Assembly: GCA_030638405.1 (NCBI GenBank)
Contig: DAOWER010000025.1
Span: forward strand, 1 to 19,738
Direction: 5' to 3'
DNA length: 19,738 nt
DNA from: Candidatus Eiseniibacteriota bacterium
GTDB taxonomy: Bacteria > Joyebacterota > Joyebacteria > Joyebacterales > Joyebacteraceae
Shown here: piece by piece, positions 6,851 to 14,610 of the stretch
Layout of the letters: the number at the start of each line of letters is the position of its first letter
Numbering within the stretch: the first letter of the stretch is position 1
Position numbers and translations under genes: made by a program
Notes under the pieces: generated by a model
Told to the model about the DNA's origin: nothing
What the model saw: the letters and a program-made list of their open reading frames with translations, nothing else
Databases searched by the model: none

Positions 6851-8350
6851 TTGCGAGACAACCTCACGCGGCCCACGGCTCTGGTCGTGCTCGTGTCGGC
6901 GTGCGTGCTGGCGGGTTGCGCCCAGCACGCACGGGTGATGTGCGAGCCGCTTGAGCTTATCTACAGCGGGGACGCATCCGCGGCGGTCACTGCCATCGAC
7001 GGCACCGGGCTCGCGGAGTCCGGACGGGACCGCTTCCTCTACCACGCGCAGCGCGGGCACTTGCTGCACCTGGCGAACGATTTCGAGGCCAGCAACAGCG
7101 AGTTCGAGGCGGCGGGCGCTGTGTCGGACGAGCTCAAGCCCTGGAGCGTCACGGAGACGCTGACGGACTACAGCCTCAACGAGACGGTCAAGGACTACTC
7201 GGGCGAGGATTACGAGCGCGCGTATCTACACTACTACATGACTCTGAACTACCTCGAGATGGATGATCTCGGCGGTGCGCTGGTCGAGTGCAGGCGGCTC
7301 GACGAGGTCTTCCGGGAGCTCGACGCGCGGTACGAGGACGACGGGCGCTACCAGGAGGACGGGTTCATCCGCTACCTCTCAGGGCTCATCTACGAGGCGA
7401 TGGGGCACCGGGACGACGCGAGGGTTGACTTCAGACTGGCCGTCCAGGCGTACGAGGAAGAACGGGGCGACGAGACGGGCGTCCCGACGCCGTGGGGACT
7501 GACGCGGTCGCTCGACCGTCTGGAGGACCCGTGGGGGCCGGCGGACCGGACCGTGATCCCGGAACCGGCCGCGGAGCCGGATGATGTGGCGGCCGCGGAG
7601 CCGGATACGGTTCCCATCCCCGCGCGAGCCGGACATTCGGGGCCGCAGACGGAGATAGTCGTTGTCATCGACTCCGGCTGGGCTCCATACAAGATTGAGA
7701 AGTCGGTTCAGGTGCCCATCCATCGATCGCTCGTGCCTGAAGAACTGCGCGGCCGGACCAATCTGGCCGCCCTCGTGAAGGTGGCCTACCCGAAGTTCGT
7801 GAGCCCGCCAGGCGCGGGCGTGCCGTTCCGCGCGGGGGTTGCCGATTCGACGGGTGACTGGGCCCTTGCGGAAACGGCCGAGAAGGTGCAGGACCTGGAC
7901 GCGCTCGCGCGCTGGGTGCTGGAGCGCCGGATGCCGGCCATTGTGCTGCGGTCGACGCTGCGCGCCACCGCGAAGCAGGTCGCGCTGGCCAGCGCGAAAC
8001 ATGAGATGGAGGAAGACCGGGACGAGGACTCGGATAAGCAGCCGGTTGCCCACGTCGAAGACGACGACGAGGGCCCCTGGAAGGCCATCTTCGGCTGGCT
8101 CCTCGAGAACGCGGCAACAGTCGCCGTTGCGGAGACCGAGCAGGCCGACACGCGCAGCTGGGTGCTTCTGCCAGCCGAGATATGGATGGCGCGCATTCCG
8201 GTCCGGCCGGGCGAGCACGAGGTGGTGGTGCAGGCGCTGGATGGAAGCGAACCGTTCTCCCTCGGGCGAGTGAGCGTGGCGGAGGGGGAGAAGGTCTTCA
8301 GGAGCGTCCGCTTCTTCAGCGGGCCGCATCCCGTGAGGTGCGATGACTGA
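6851..8350 (+). CDS. COG3014-type lipoprotein with TPR-like N-terminal half
   Basis: A 499-residue predicted lipoprotein starting at the TTG at 6851, supported by AGGAGAGG 2-9 nt before it. The signal ends in LAGC with Cys23 lipidated. The N-terminal half is helical and TPR-like, including the stretches DYERAYLHYYMTLNYLEMDD and ALVECRRLDEVFRELDARY. The second half carries the COG3014 landmarks: IDSGWAPYKIEKSVQVPIHR near residue 275 and DTRSWVLLPAEIWMARIPV near residue 433. An acidic low-complexity linker (MEEDRDEDSD) precedes the last domain. The family has no established biochemical role but recurs beside LpoB-like genes, so a role in cell-envelope synthesis is likely. A 14-bp tandem duplication covers its stop codon. 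Confidence 0.85.
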   Translation: MRDNLTRPTALVVLVSACVLAGCAQHARVMCEPLELIYSGDASAAVTAIDGTGLAESGRDRFLYHAQRGHLLHLANDFEASNSEFEAAGAVSDELKPWSVTETLTDYSLNETVKDYSGEDYERAYLHYYMTLNYLEMDDLGGALVECRRLDEVFRELDARYEDDGRYQEDGFIRYLSGLIYEAMGHRDDARVDFRLAVQAYEEERGDETGVPTPWGLTRSLDRLEDPWGPADRTVIPEPAAEPDDVAAAEPDTVPIPARAGHSGPQTEIVVVIDSGWAPYKIEKSVQVPIHRSLVPEELRGRTNLAALVKVAYPKFVSPPGAGVPFRAGVADSTGDWALAETAEKVQDLDALARWVLERRMPAIVLRSTLRATAKQVALASAKHEMEEDRDEDSDKQPVAHVEDDDEGPWKAIFGWLLENAATVAVAETEQADTRSWVLLPAEIWMARIPVRPGEHEVVVQALDGSEPFSLGRVSVAEGEKVFRSVRFFSGPHPVRCDD

Positions 8351-8366
8351 CGCGCGATGACTGACG
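8340..8366 (+). repeat. 14-bp tandem duplication at the lipoprotein/TonB-receptor gene junction
   Basis: GCGATGACTGACGC at 8340-8353 is followed directly by GCGATGACTGACG (8354-8366). The first copy contains the stop codon of the COG3014 gene; the second supplies an ATG at 8357 in the reading frame of the receptor. It looks like a slippage duplication that lengthened the gap between the two genes. Confidence 0.8.
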
Positions 8367-8407
8367 TGCGCGGAGATGTCGACTCAAGCAACGTGGGGGC
8401 CGGTGAA

Positions 8408-10234
8408 ATGCTGAGAGCCATACCCGTTCTGTTCTTGCTGCTGGCATTCGGAGGGACCGCGAGCGCCGACGTGATCGCGGACGCCGACACCCTCAACGTG
8501 AACTCCGTACTCTCCGATGAACGGCTCCTCGCAGAGCGCTCGGTGGAGGGTCAGCTGCCCGAGGACGGGCGTCCGCTCTACTACGCATCGGAAGTGGTCG
8601 TCGTATCCGACAGGCCGGCGCGGTTCGAGCCGTTCGCCCCCGAACACGCGGTCATCGAGGGCAGCGCGGGCGACGAGATCGCGTGGGCTCCGCACGTCCA
8701 GCTCGGCGACTACGGGACGAGCGTGTTCCCCGCGGTGCGAGGCCTCTCACGCGAGCACATCGGCTACGAGTACGACGGCGTCCCCCTGAACAGCGTGCAG
8801 AACGGTCTGTTCGAGCTGACGCTCTTCGACGTCTTCGACACACGCGCGACACTCATGCGCGGGCCGTTCGCGCGGCTCGCGACCGGGCGGTCGGCGCTGG
8901 CCGCGGTGTCGATGAGCCCGAGCTACGGCGCGGGCACGAGCGTCGCGCTCGCGAGCGGTTCGAAGCAGGACGCGGCGCGCTTCTCGCACCGTGGCGGCAA
9001 CGTGGGCTTCAGGCTGGGATTCCTGTCCGAGGACGGGTTCCGTGACAAGTCGGCCGTCGGTAGTTTGGGCGCCGAGGTCACCGCGCGGACAGAGCAGGGC
9101 GAGGGCGCCGTCACGTACATCCGCGCCAAGAGGGGAATCCCAGGGCCTGCTGGATATGAGATCTACGCCGGGAACCAGTGGGACGAGCTGCTTCTGGCGC
9201 GGGTGAACCTGCGCCGGATGGGTCCCGCGCGCCCGAGCGCCTACGTGGTCAGGCACGAGCAGGACTACGAGGACCAGGGTCACGAGCCGACGCACATCTC
9301 GACCGCGGGCGGCGCGGCCGTCGAGTTCTACATGGACGAGATGCTGGCGCCGGGCGCTCTGGTCACGGTCGCGTTCGACTACTCTCAGATCGACAGCTCG
9401 GACCCGCTCAACCCCGACCTCGGGCGCCACTCGCGTGGCAGCGGCTCGGTGGTCGGCAGCTACGTGGGGAGTTGGGAGCGGCTCCGCCTCGGCGTGGAAG
9501 GGGCGGCGACGCACACGGGCGACTTCGGCACGGCGCTCTCGGGCGCCGTGGGCGTGGCCGCCGTGGGGAGCGGGGGGCGAGTCTGGCTGACGTTGGGGCT
9601 GACCAACCGGCCGCCGACAATGAACGAGCTCTACTGGCCCGAGGACCTCTGGAGCGGCGGCAACGAGGACCTCGACCCGGAGAGCGTCGTGACCGTGGAG
9701 GCCGGGCTGGAGGCGCGCTTCAAGAGCCTGACGGGCACCGTGTCGACGTACAGGTCGACGGGCGAGCTCATTGCCTGGACGCCCGATTCCCTGTACGTCT
9801 GGCGTCCCGACAACGTTCAGAAGGCGCGCCTGGAGGGCATCGAGCTCGAGGCCAGGCTCGACCTCGGACCGGCGACCGTGTCGTACGCCAGTGCCTTCTC
9901 GACGTCGGAAGACACGGACACAGAGCTTGCGCTTCCGTACCGGCCCGAGTTCTCGCAGTGGGTCGCGGCCAGCATCGAGATCGGGCGCGTCACGGGCACC
10001 TACCGTCTGAGACACGTGGGAGAGGTGACCACTGGCGACTGGGAGTTCCCCGAGCTTGACGGCTACTCGGTGGCGGACTTAGGAGCGCTCGTCGACCTGC
10101 CGATCCGTGGTGCGGCTCTTAAGTTCGACATTCTGAACCTCATGGACGACCGCTACGAGACTCGCGTCCGCTACGAGATGCCCGGACGGGAGTGGCGAGC
10201 GACGCTGCTCCTGGGATGGGAGGACGATGCCTGA
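8408..10234 (+). CDS. TonB-dependent outer-membrane receptor
   Basis: An outer-membrane beta-barrel predicted to import a scarce ligand using TonB/ExbBD energy. Starting at the ATG at 8408 gives 608 residues with a clean Sec signal, MLRAIPVLFLLLAFGGTASA; an in-frame ATG at 8357 would only prepend 17 polar residues. The plug domain spans about 60-170 and includes VVVVSDRP, YEYDGVPLN and the RGPFARLATG turn typical of plug ends. The rest is barrel, with alternating strands and late motifs NRPPTMNELYWPE, NVQKARLEGIELEARL and the terminal ILNLMDDRYETR with PGREW near the end. The size is close to BtuB, but the ligand cannot be read from sequence. No carboxypeptidase-like extension is present. Its stop overlaps the next gene by 8 bp. 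Confidence 0.9.
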   Translation: MLRAIPVLFLLLAFGGTASADVIADADTLNVNSVLSDERLLAERSVEGQLPEDGRPLYYASEVVVVSDRPARFEPFAPEHAVIEGSAGDEIAWAPHVQLGDYGTSVFPAVRGLSREHIGYEYDGVPLNSVQNGLFELTLFDVFDTRATLMRGPFARLATGRSALAAVSMSPSYGAGTSVALASGSKQDAARFSHRGGNVGFRLGFLSEDGFRDKSAVGSLGAEVTARTEQGEGAVTYIRAKRGIPGPAGYEIYAGNQWDELLLARVNLRRMGPARPSAYVVRHEQDYEDQGHEPTHISTAGGAAVEFYMDEMLAPGALVTVAFDYSQIDSSDPLNPDLGRHSRGSGSVVGSYVGSWERLRLGVEGAATHTGDFGTALSGAVGVAAVGSGGRVWLTLGLTNRPPTMNELYWPEDLWSGGNEDLDPESVVTVEAGLEARFKSLTGTVSTYRSTGELIAWTPDSLYVWRPDNVQKARLEGIELEARLDLGPATVSYASAFSTSEDTDTELALPYRPEFSQWVAASIEIGRVTGTYRLRHVGEVTTGDWEFPELDGYSVADLGALVDLPIRGAALKFDILNLMDDRYETRVRYEMPGREWRATLLLGWEDDA

Positions 10235-11513
10235 TTCCGGCGGCAGCGCGCGCGCCCTCTGCCCGTCGCTGGCCGACGAGCTGGCGATGTTCAGTGAGTT
10301 CGGGACGCCGACAACGGTCGGCGTGACCGAGGTTGACGGGCCTTCCGGGCGCGTGTCTGTCGACACGTTCACCAACGAGTTCTGGACCTCGAAGCAGCGG
10401 GCCGCCAACCGGCTGCACGAGGTCTCCTACCGCGCGTGCTTCAAGCCGCAGCTCCCGCGCTTCTTCATCGACCGCCTGACCGGCGCGGGCGACGTCGTGT
10501 ACGACCCGTTCATGGGGCGGGGGACGACGCCGCTCGAGGCGGCTCTGGCGGGGCGCGTGCCATATGGCTGCGACGTCAACCCGCTCTCCGAGATCCTGGT
10601 TCGTCCTCGCCTCGAGCCGCCCGGGCTCGACGACATCGAGGCGCGTCTTGCCGGCATCGACTCCGGTGCGACGGAGCTCGCCGCGGAGGAGCTCGCGGCG
10701 GAGGAAGCGCTTCCCGACGACCTCCTCGTCTTCTACCATCCGCACACGCTCCGGGAACTGCTGGCGCTGCGGCGGTATCTACTGAAGAGGGAAGGCGACG
10801 GCGCACTGGATGCCGTCGACCGGTGGATACGCATGGTGGCGGTCAGCCGGCTGACCGGGCACTCGAGCGGCTTTTTCTCCGTCTACACGATGCCGCCGAA
10901 CCAGGCCGTATCGGTAGAATCCCAGCGGAAGATCAACCAGCAGAAGGGGCAGACGCCGCCCAGAAGGGACGTCCGCGAGCTCATTCTGAAGAAGAGCAGA
11001 GTGCTCCTGAGCGGGCTCGGGAATGCAGAAAGGGCGGTGCTTTCGGGGGTTCAGGAACAATCGTTGCTTCTAACAGGACCTGCTGCGGCGACTCCGGAGG
11101 TTGCGGATGGCTCGGTGGCTCTTGTCGTCACCTCACCGCCGTTTCTGGATGTCGTCGATTATGCGCGGGACAACTGGCTTCGGTGCTGGTTCTGCGGCAT
11201 AAGCGCGGACGAGGTTCCGGTGACAGTTGTTCATGACCTCTCCACTTGGCAAGAGGCCATGACCGACGTGTTTCTGGAATTGTCGCGCGTTTTGCGACCC
11301 GGAGGGCACGTCGCCTTCGAGGTCGGAGAGGTGCGGGCGGGCACGCTGAAGCTGGAGGAAGCGGTTCTGCCGTGCGGGATGCGGGCGGGGCTTGGGCCCG
11401 TGCTCGTTCTCATCAACGATCAGGAGTTCACGAAGACGGCGAACTGCTGGGGTGTGAGCAACCGGGCCAAGGGCACTAATACGAACCGCGTCGTTCTCTT
11501 CCGGAAGAGATGA
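10227..11513 (+). CDS. Orphan DNA methyltransferase of the N4-cytosine/N6-adenine type
   Basis: The 428-residue product carries the two core motifs of amino-methylating DNA methylases: motif I VYDPFMGRGTTPLEA (about 91-105, SAM binding) and motif IV TSPPF (302-306, catalytic). They are in the order I then IV, separated by about 200 residues, unlike the common IV-to-I beta-class order. The S-P-P-[YF] form favours N4-cytosine but does not exclude N6-adenine. The N-terminal stretch FWTSKQRAANRLHEVSYRAC with FKPQLPRFF identifies a recurrent subfamily of solitary methylases. No restriction endonuclease or specificity subunit is adjacent. The start at 10227 follows GGGAGG and overlaps the receptor stop by 8 bp, so the two are translationally coupled. 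A role in epigenetic regulation or genome marking is inference. Confidence 0.88.
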   Translation: MPDSGGSARALCPSLADELAMFSEFGTPTTVGVTEVDGPSGRVSVDTFTNEFWTSKQRAANRLHEVSYRACFKPQLPRFFIDRLTGAGDVVYDPFMGRGTTPLEAALAGRVPYGCDVNPLSEILVRPRLEPPGLDDIEARLAGIDSGATELAAEELAAEEALPDDLLVFYHPHTLRELLALRRYLLKREGDGALDAVDRWIRMVAVSRLTGHSSGFFSVYTMPPNQAVSVESQRKINQQKGQTPPRRDVRELILKKSRVLLSGLGNAERAVLSGVQEQSLLLTGPAAATPEVADGSVALVVTSPPFLDVVDYARDNWLRCWFCGISADEVPVTVVHDLSTWQEAMTDVFLELSRVLRPGGHVAFEVGEVRAGTLKLEEAVLPCGMRAGLGPVLVLINDQEFTKTANCWGVSNRAKGTNTNRVVLFRKR

Positions 11514-11549
11514 CGCCTGACGACCGACCCACTGCGAGGGGGCTCCCCA

Positions 11550-12446
11550 ATGGAAAAGCTCGAGTTCTTCCGCGTCCTGGACAATCTCTACGACGCAGTC
11601 TGGGTCCTCGATAGCAAGCGCTGCTTCACGCACTGGAATGAGGGAGCCGAGAAGCTGACAGGCTACAAGGCCAACGAGATGCTCGGAACGGAGTGCAAGG
11701 AGAAGGCGCTCGTCCATCTGAGCAGCGATGGCGTGGACCTGTGCGACAGCATCTGCCCGCTCCTCGACACCGAGAGTCATCGGGACATACGAGAGGCACA
11801 GGTCTACATACGCCACAGGGAAGGGCACCTCGTGCCCGCGCATGCGCGCATGGTGCCGCTCAGAGATGCGAAGGGACGCATTACGGGCGCCGCGGAGATC
11901 TTCTCAGACAGGTCGGTGGGGAACGAGATGGAGAGGCGGCTGGAGGAGCTGGAGCGCCTCGCGCGGCTCGACGTGCTGACGCGCCTTCCGAACAAGCGCT
12001 ACATGGAGGAGGAAGTGAGGGCGCACATTGCTGAGCTCGAGCGGTACGGTCACCACTTCGGAATCATGATGATAGGTCTCGAGGGGTTCGCGAAGACGAG
12101 CGACAAGTTCGGTCCCGGGTCGGGGAACGAGGTGCTGCGCATGATAGCGCGGACGTGGTTTCTGGCGGCCCGTGCGTTCGATACCGTGGCCAGGTGGGAG
12201 GACGACTCGTTCGCGGTCATTGGCGTCAACCTCGATCGCGAGGGGCTGAGCGCGATGGCAGAGCGCTTCCTGATGCTTCTGAGCAATCTGTTGAAGCCGT
12301 GGGACAGGTCGGCTCTCGGGGTCGGGGCGAGCGTCGGAGCGACGATGGTGCGCCGCGGCGACTCCACCGAGTCGATTATCCTCCGGGCAGAGAAGGCCCT
12401 CGAGGAGGCGAAGCTCGGTGCTGAGCGCGTGGTGGTGGGGGAGTAG
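11550..12446 (+). CDS. PAS-GGDEF protein with degenerate active-site motif
   Basis: A 298-residue cytoplasmic signalling protein. Residues 1-120 form a PAS sensor domain (NLYDAVWVLDSKRCFTHWNE, then EKLTGYKANEMLG) with a C-x-x-x-C-P pair at Cys65/Cys69, a feature shared by a PAS subgroup and a possible metal or redox site. A short coiled linker (EMERRLEELERLARLDVLTR) leads into a GGDEF domain. The signature that should read GGDEF is EDDSF at 217-221, so both substrate-loop glycines and the glutamate are lost. Cyclic-di-GMP synthesis is therefore unlikely; a GTP-binding or partner-binding role is more plausible. No EAL domain is present. The ATG at 11550 follows GAGGGGG (11536-11542). It is probably the last gene of the run, with a terminator 136 bp downstream. 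Confidence 0.88.
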   Translation: MEKLEFFRVLDNLYDAVWVLDSKRCFTHWNEGAEKLTGYKANEMLGTECKEKALVHLSSDGVDLCDSICPLLDTESHRDIREAQVYIRHREGHLVPAHARMVPLRDAKGRITGAAEIFSDRSVGNEMERRLEELERLARLDVLTRLPNKRYMEEEVRAHIAELERYGHHFGIMMIGLEGFAKTSDKFGPGSGNEVLRMIARTWFLAARAFDTVARWEDDSFAVIGVNLDREGLSAMAERFLMLLSNLLKPWDRSALGVGASVGATMVRRGDSTESIILRAEKALEEAKLGAERVVVGE

Positions 12447-12581
12447 CTCAGCAGCAGCGGAAGGCGGGGCGGTCCCGGCGGCTGGCCACGTGGACGTCCG
12501 CGCAGGCGGGACGCCATAAGAGCGCGTGAGCATGGCGGTAATTCCTGACGACACCCTCATGCGTCGAGAATGCGACACGCG

Positions 12582-12611
12582 AAGGGCCTGCCAGTAGGCA
12601 GGCCCTTTCTT
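12582..12611 (+). terminator. Rho-independent terminator after the PAS-GGDEF gene
   Basis: A perfect 11-bp stem pairs 12582-12592 with 12597-12607 around the AGTA loop and runs into TCTT. It closes the long plus-strand run and isolates the RNA promoter that starts 23 bp later. The 135 bp between the gene stop and this stem hold nothing I can identify. Confidence 0.85.
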
Positions 12612-12633
12612 GACCGATTGCTCAGAGTGCGTC

Positions 12634-12662
12634 TTGACGTAGAACCTCCGATTTGGTATAAT
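12634..12662 (+). promoter_or_regulatory. Near-consensus sigma-70 promoter driving a putative small RNA
   Basis: TTGACG (12634-12639) and TATAAT (12657-12662) are spaced by exactly 17 bp: 5 of 6 and 6 of 6 matches with optimal spacing, the strongest promoter in the window. The predicted start is near 12670. No protein gene on this strand lies downstream within the reach of the following terminator. Confidence 0.8.
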
Positions 12663-12669
12663 GCTTAGC

Positions 12670-12896
12670 AGACACCGATGCGGCGGACCCAGCCGCCGCG
12701 CAGGAGGAGAAAGGTCTCGAGGGCGCAGGGGCTGCTGGCGGAGCCCCTCATATGCCGAGGATCTCCCGGTTCGGCGACTGAATCGGCAACCTGCACTTCG
12801 CACCAGAGCGCCGGATGACGCAGAGTCCGGAGCCAAGTGGGGACGGGGGTCCAAGGCGAGATCAGCCGCCGCCCGGAAACGGGCGGCGGCGTCTTT
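12670..12896 (+). ncRNA. Putative autonomous structured small RNA of about 225 nt, family not recognised
   Basis: The region lies between a near-perfect promoter and a perfect terminator. Stems I can pair by hand are 12680-12686/12693-12699 (7 bp), 12727-12733/12742-12748 (7 bp), 12754-12758/12771-12775 (5 bp), 12811-12815/12826-12830 (5 bp) and 12841-12844/12849-12852 (4 bp). A long-range helix, 12713-12719/12857-12863 (7 bp, one wobble), encloses all but the first. The only short reading frame with a plausible start is a 9-codon one at 12752. I see no match to conserved cores of tmRNA, RNase P, SRP RNA, or the TPP, cobalamin, SAM or c-di-GMP riboswitches; a divergent 6S RNA cannot be excluded. 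GC-rich DNA folds easily, so the promoter and terminator are the stronger evidence. Confidence 0.55.
12865..12896 (+). terminator. Rho-independent terminator of the putative small RNA
   Basis: A perfect 11-bp stem, 12865-12875 with 12880-12890, is capped by a GAAA tetraloop and followed by GTCTTT. It lies 35 bp before the end of the convergent minus-strand gene. The T-rich side is on the plus strand, which fixes the orientation of the transcript. Confidence 0.85.
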
Positions 12897-12930
12897 GTAC
12901 GCCAGGGATGGTGGCCTGTCAGGGGAGCGT

Positions 12931-14610
12931 TCAGCGCGCCACTACGACCTTGGAGGTGACGGGGCGCCCGTCGACCGTCAGGCGAACGAAGTAGACTCCG
13001 GAACTCACCTCGCGGCCTCGCTGGTCGGTTGCGTTCCAGACGACGGACGATGGGCCGCTCCGCCTGCTCTCGTTGCGCAGAAGGGTGGTGACGAGACGGC
13101 CGGCGACATCGTGCACGTCCAGACTCACGTCAGCGGAAGCTTGGAGGTCGAACGCGATCTCTGTCGCGCCGCGCGTCGGGTTGGGCCTGCACGGCCTCAG
13201 TGCGAGAGCCGGAGCGAGGGGGGTCTCCTCGATCCCAGCCAGGTGGTCAGAGACCCACAGGTAGATGCCCGTGTCGAAGTTGTAGTAATTCGGCGCGTTG
13301 GGGTTCCTGAAGTAGTCGTACCTCCCACTCATCCACAGGACCATCTCGGTGTCCGCGGGGCGTCCGGCCGGGACCGTGGGCCGCATGTTGTCCAGTGGTG
13401 ATCCCGAGGTGATGGGGGTCACCATCCAGGTGGAGCCGTCCCCGGGCGTCTTCCACTGCTCGAGGTCCCAGCCGCCCTGCTCATTCTCACGCGAGAGGTA
13501 CACCGTCCTCGGGTCCGTGTGGTCCAGCGTGATGCCGCCCGAGTAGTAATACTGGGGATCGCCTATTGTGGTGTCGGCGACTGAGCCTCCGGCGTCTTCG
13601 AGCAGCACCCTGTGGAACCACTGCTCGTCCTCGTAGCGGGCCCAGTGGTAGCGGTGCTGGGTCTTGCTGGGGAAACTCGCGAACGCTACTGTCGGTCGGC
13701 CATTGTCATCGACGGCGAGATCCCAAATCCAGGCCTCTGCCGATGTCTGGGGAGGCGACTGTGCCCCGTTGTAGATGACGTCCGCCTCCGATGCGTGCAG
13801 CGGCCCGTCGTCCATGAGCTTGATCAGTGAGCCGTCGCTTCTGAAGTACGCATACGCGCCGTGGCTCGCCTCCCCGATGGACGCGTAGTAGAGCTTAGCG
13901 TCCGACTCCGACGGATGGCCGTTGGTGAAGGCGAAGGCGATACGGTCGTCGCCGGAGACTGCGTACCGGACGTAGGGGCGGTCCGAATCAGAGACTATCA
14001 GTGTCTGGGCGGGGGACCACTGCCAGAGGACGTCCTCCGGCGTGTATGTCCCGATGCTGTAGTTCGGCTTGTAGTTCCCACCGCGCCAGAACAGGAAGAT
14101 GCTGTCGGTACTGCCGGACATCGTGATCGGGTTGGCGTACGTCGCGCCCCCGTACCCGATCGTGTTTACGGACGTTGACTCCTGTTCGTACCAGGATGTC
14201 ATGTCCCACGGGTTGATTGAGACGTGGAACTGCGTGTACGTCCCGAACGCCGCGTGCCTGGAGTAGAACGCGGTCAGGCGGCCGTCGCTTGTGGCGTAGA
14301 GGACAGGATGGACGTGGTCGTCGGCTTCGAATCGGGGCCACAGCGTGACGGGATCAGACGTGACGCCGCTGACGATACTGTGCTCGGCCACCTGGATGTC
14401 GCCGTCTCGCGTGACCCAGCCCGTGTACACAGTACCGTTCTCATGTATGGCACGGGGGTGCGAGTACCAGCACCACGCCCCGTCTGGCGTGAGCTCGTAC
14501 GTGACACCTACTGCCAGCCCCTCGGACGCTCCGCACAGGACGCACGCAGCGGCCGCCAGGACCGTGAGGACCCGTACGGTGGGCGTCGTATGTGGCCTCC
14601 GGCTGGAGAT
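12931..14610 (-). CDS. Secreted BNR_4 beta-propeller protein (polysaccharide-lyase-like) with C-terminal sorting module
   Basis: The frame runs minus from 14610 to 12931 (559 residues). The N-terminus reads as a Sec signal (VLTVLAAAACVLCGAS after a basic RR region), then TYELTPDGAWCWYSHPRAIH and GDIQVAEH, the opening of the BNR_4 family (PF15892), which includes PL24/25/27-type polysaccharide lyases; DDHVHPVLY and LTAFYSRHA follow. The C-terminal 90 residues form a FlgD-like/Por-type module (VWNATDQRGREVSSGVYFVR, ending KVVVAR), implying export and surface attachment or release. No ATG, GTG or TTG exists in frame between the upstream stop and the GTG at 14430, which lies past the signal. An ATC at 14610, 5 nt after GGGGAGG, is the best-placed start. 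Substrate and catalytic residues are not identifiable. Confidence 0.8.
   Translation of the reverse strand: MSSRRPHTTPTVRVLTVLAAAACVLCGASEGLAVGVTYELTPDGAWCWYSHPRAIHENGTVYTGWVTRDGDIQVAEHSIVSGVTSDPVTLWPRFEADDHVHPVLYATSDGRLTAFYSRHAAFGTYTQFHVSINPWDMTSWYEQESTSVNTIGYGGATYANPITMSGSTDSIFLFWRGGNYKPNYSIGTYTPEDVLWQWSPAQTLIVSDSDRPYVRYAVSGDDRIAFAFTNGHPSESDAKLYYASIGEASHGAYAYFRSDGSLIKLMDDGPLHASEADVIYNGAQSPPQTSAEAWIWDLAVDDNGRPTVAFASFPSKTQHRYHWARYEDEQWFHRVLLEDAGGSVADTTIGDPQYYYSGGITLDHTDPRTVYLSRENEQGGWDLEQWKTPGDGSTWMVTPITSGSPLDNMRPTVPAGRPADTEMVLWMSGRYDYFRNPNAPNYYNFDTGIYLWVSDHLAGIEETPLAPALALRPCRPNPTRGATEIAFDLQASADVSLDVHDVAGRLVTTLLRNESRRSGPSSVVWNATDQRGREVSSGVYFVRLTVDGRPVTSKVVVAR

Noticed and set aside
8747..10015. 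A 422-codon minus-strand open frame opposite the TonB receptor
   Set aside because: The product is rich in Arg, Ala and His with no domain features, and the plus strand has clear receptor motifs.
12752..12781. A 9-codon leader peptide (MPRISRFGD) inside the small RNA
   Set aside because: It has only a weak GGAG site and no downstream gene to regulate, and very short frames are expected by chance.
12670..12896. Known riboswitch (TPP, cobalamin, SAM, c-di-GMP, c-di-AMP), tmRNA, RNase P or SRP RNA
   Set aside because: I looked for the conserved cores of these families and found only short chance similarities. No downstream gene supports a riboswitch.
12661..13401. A 246-codon plus-strand open frame starting inside the TATAAT box
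   Set aside because: Its ATG overlaps the -10, it reads through a strong terminator, and its second half is antisense to the well-supported BNR_4 gene. It is open only because the DNA is GC-rich.
12931..14430. BNR_4 protein starting at the GTG at 14430
   Set aside because: This start removes the signal peptide and the conserved opening of the domain, both plainly encoded upstream in the same frame.
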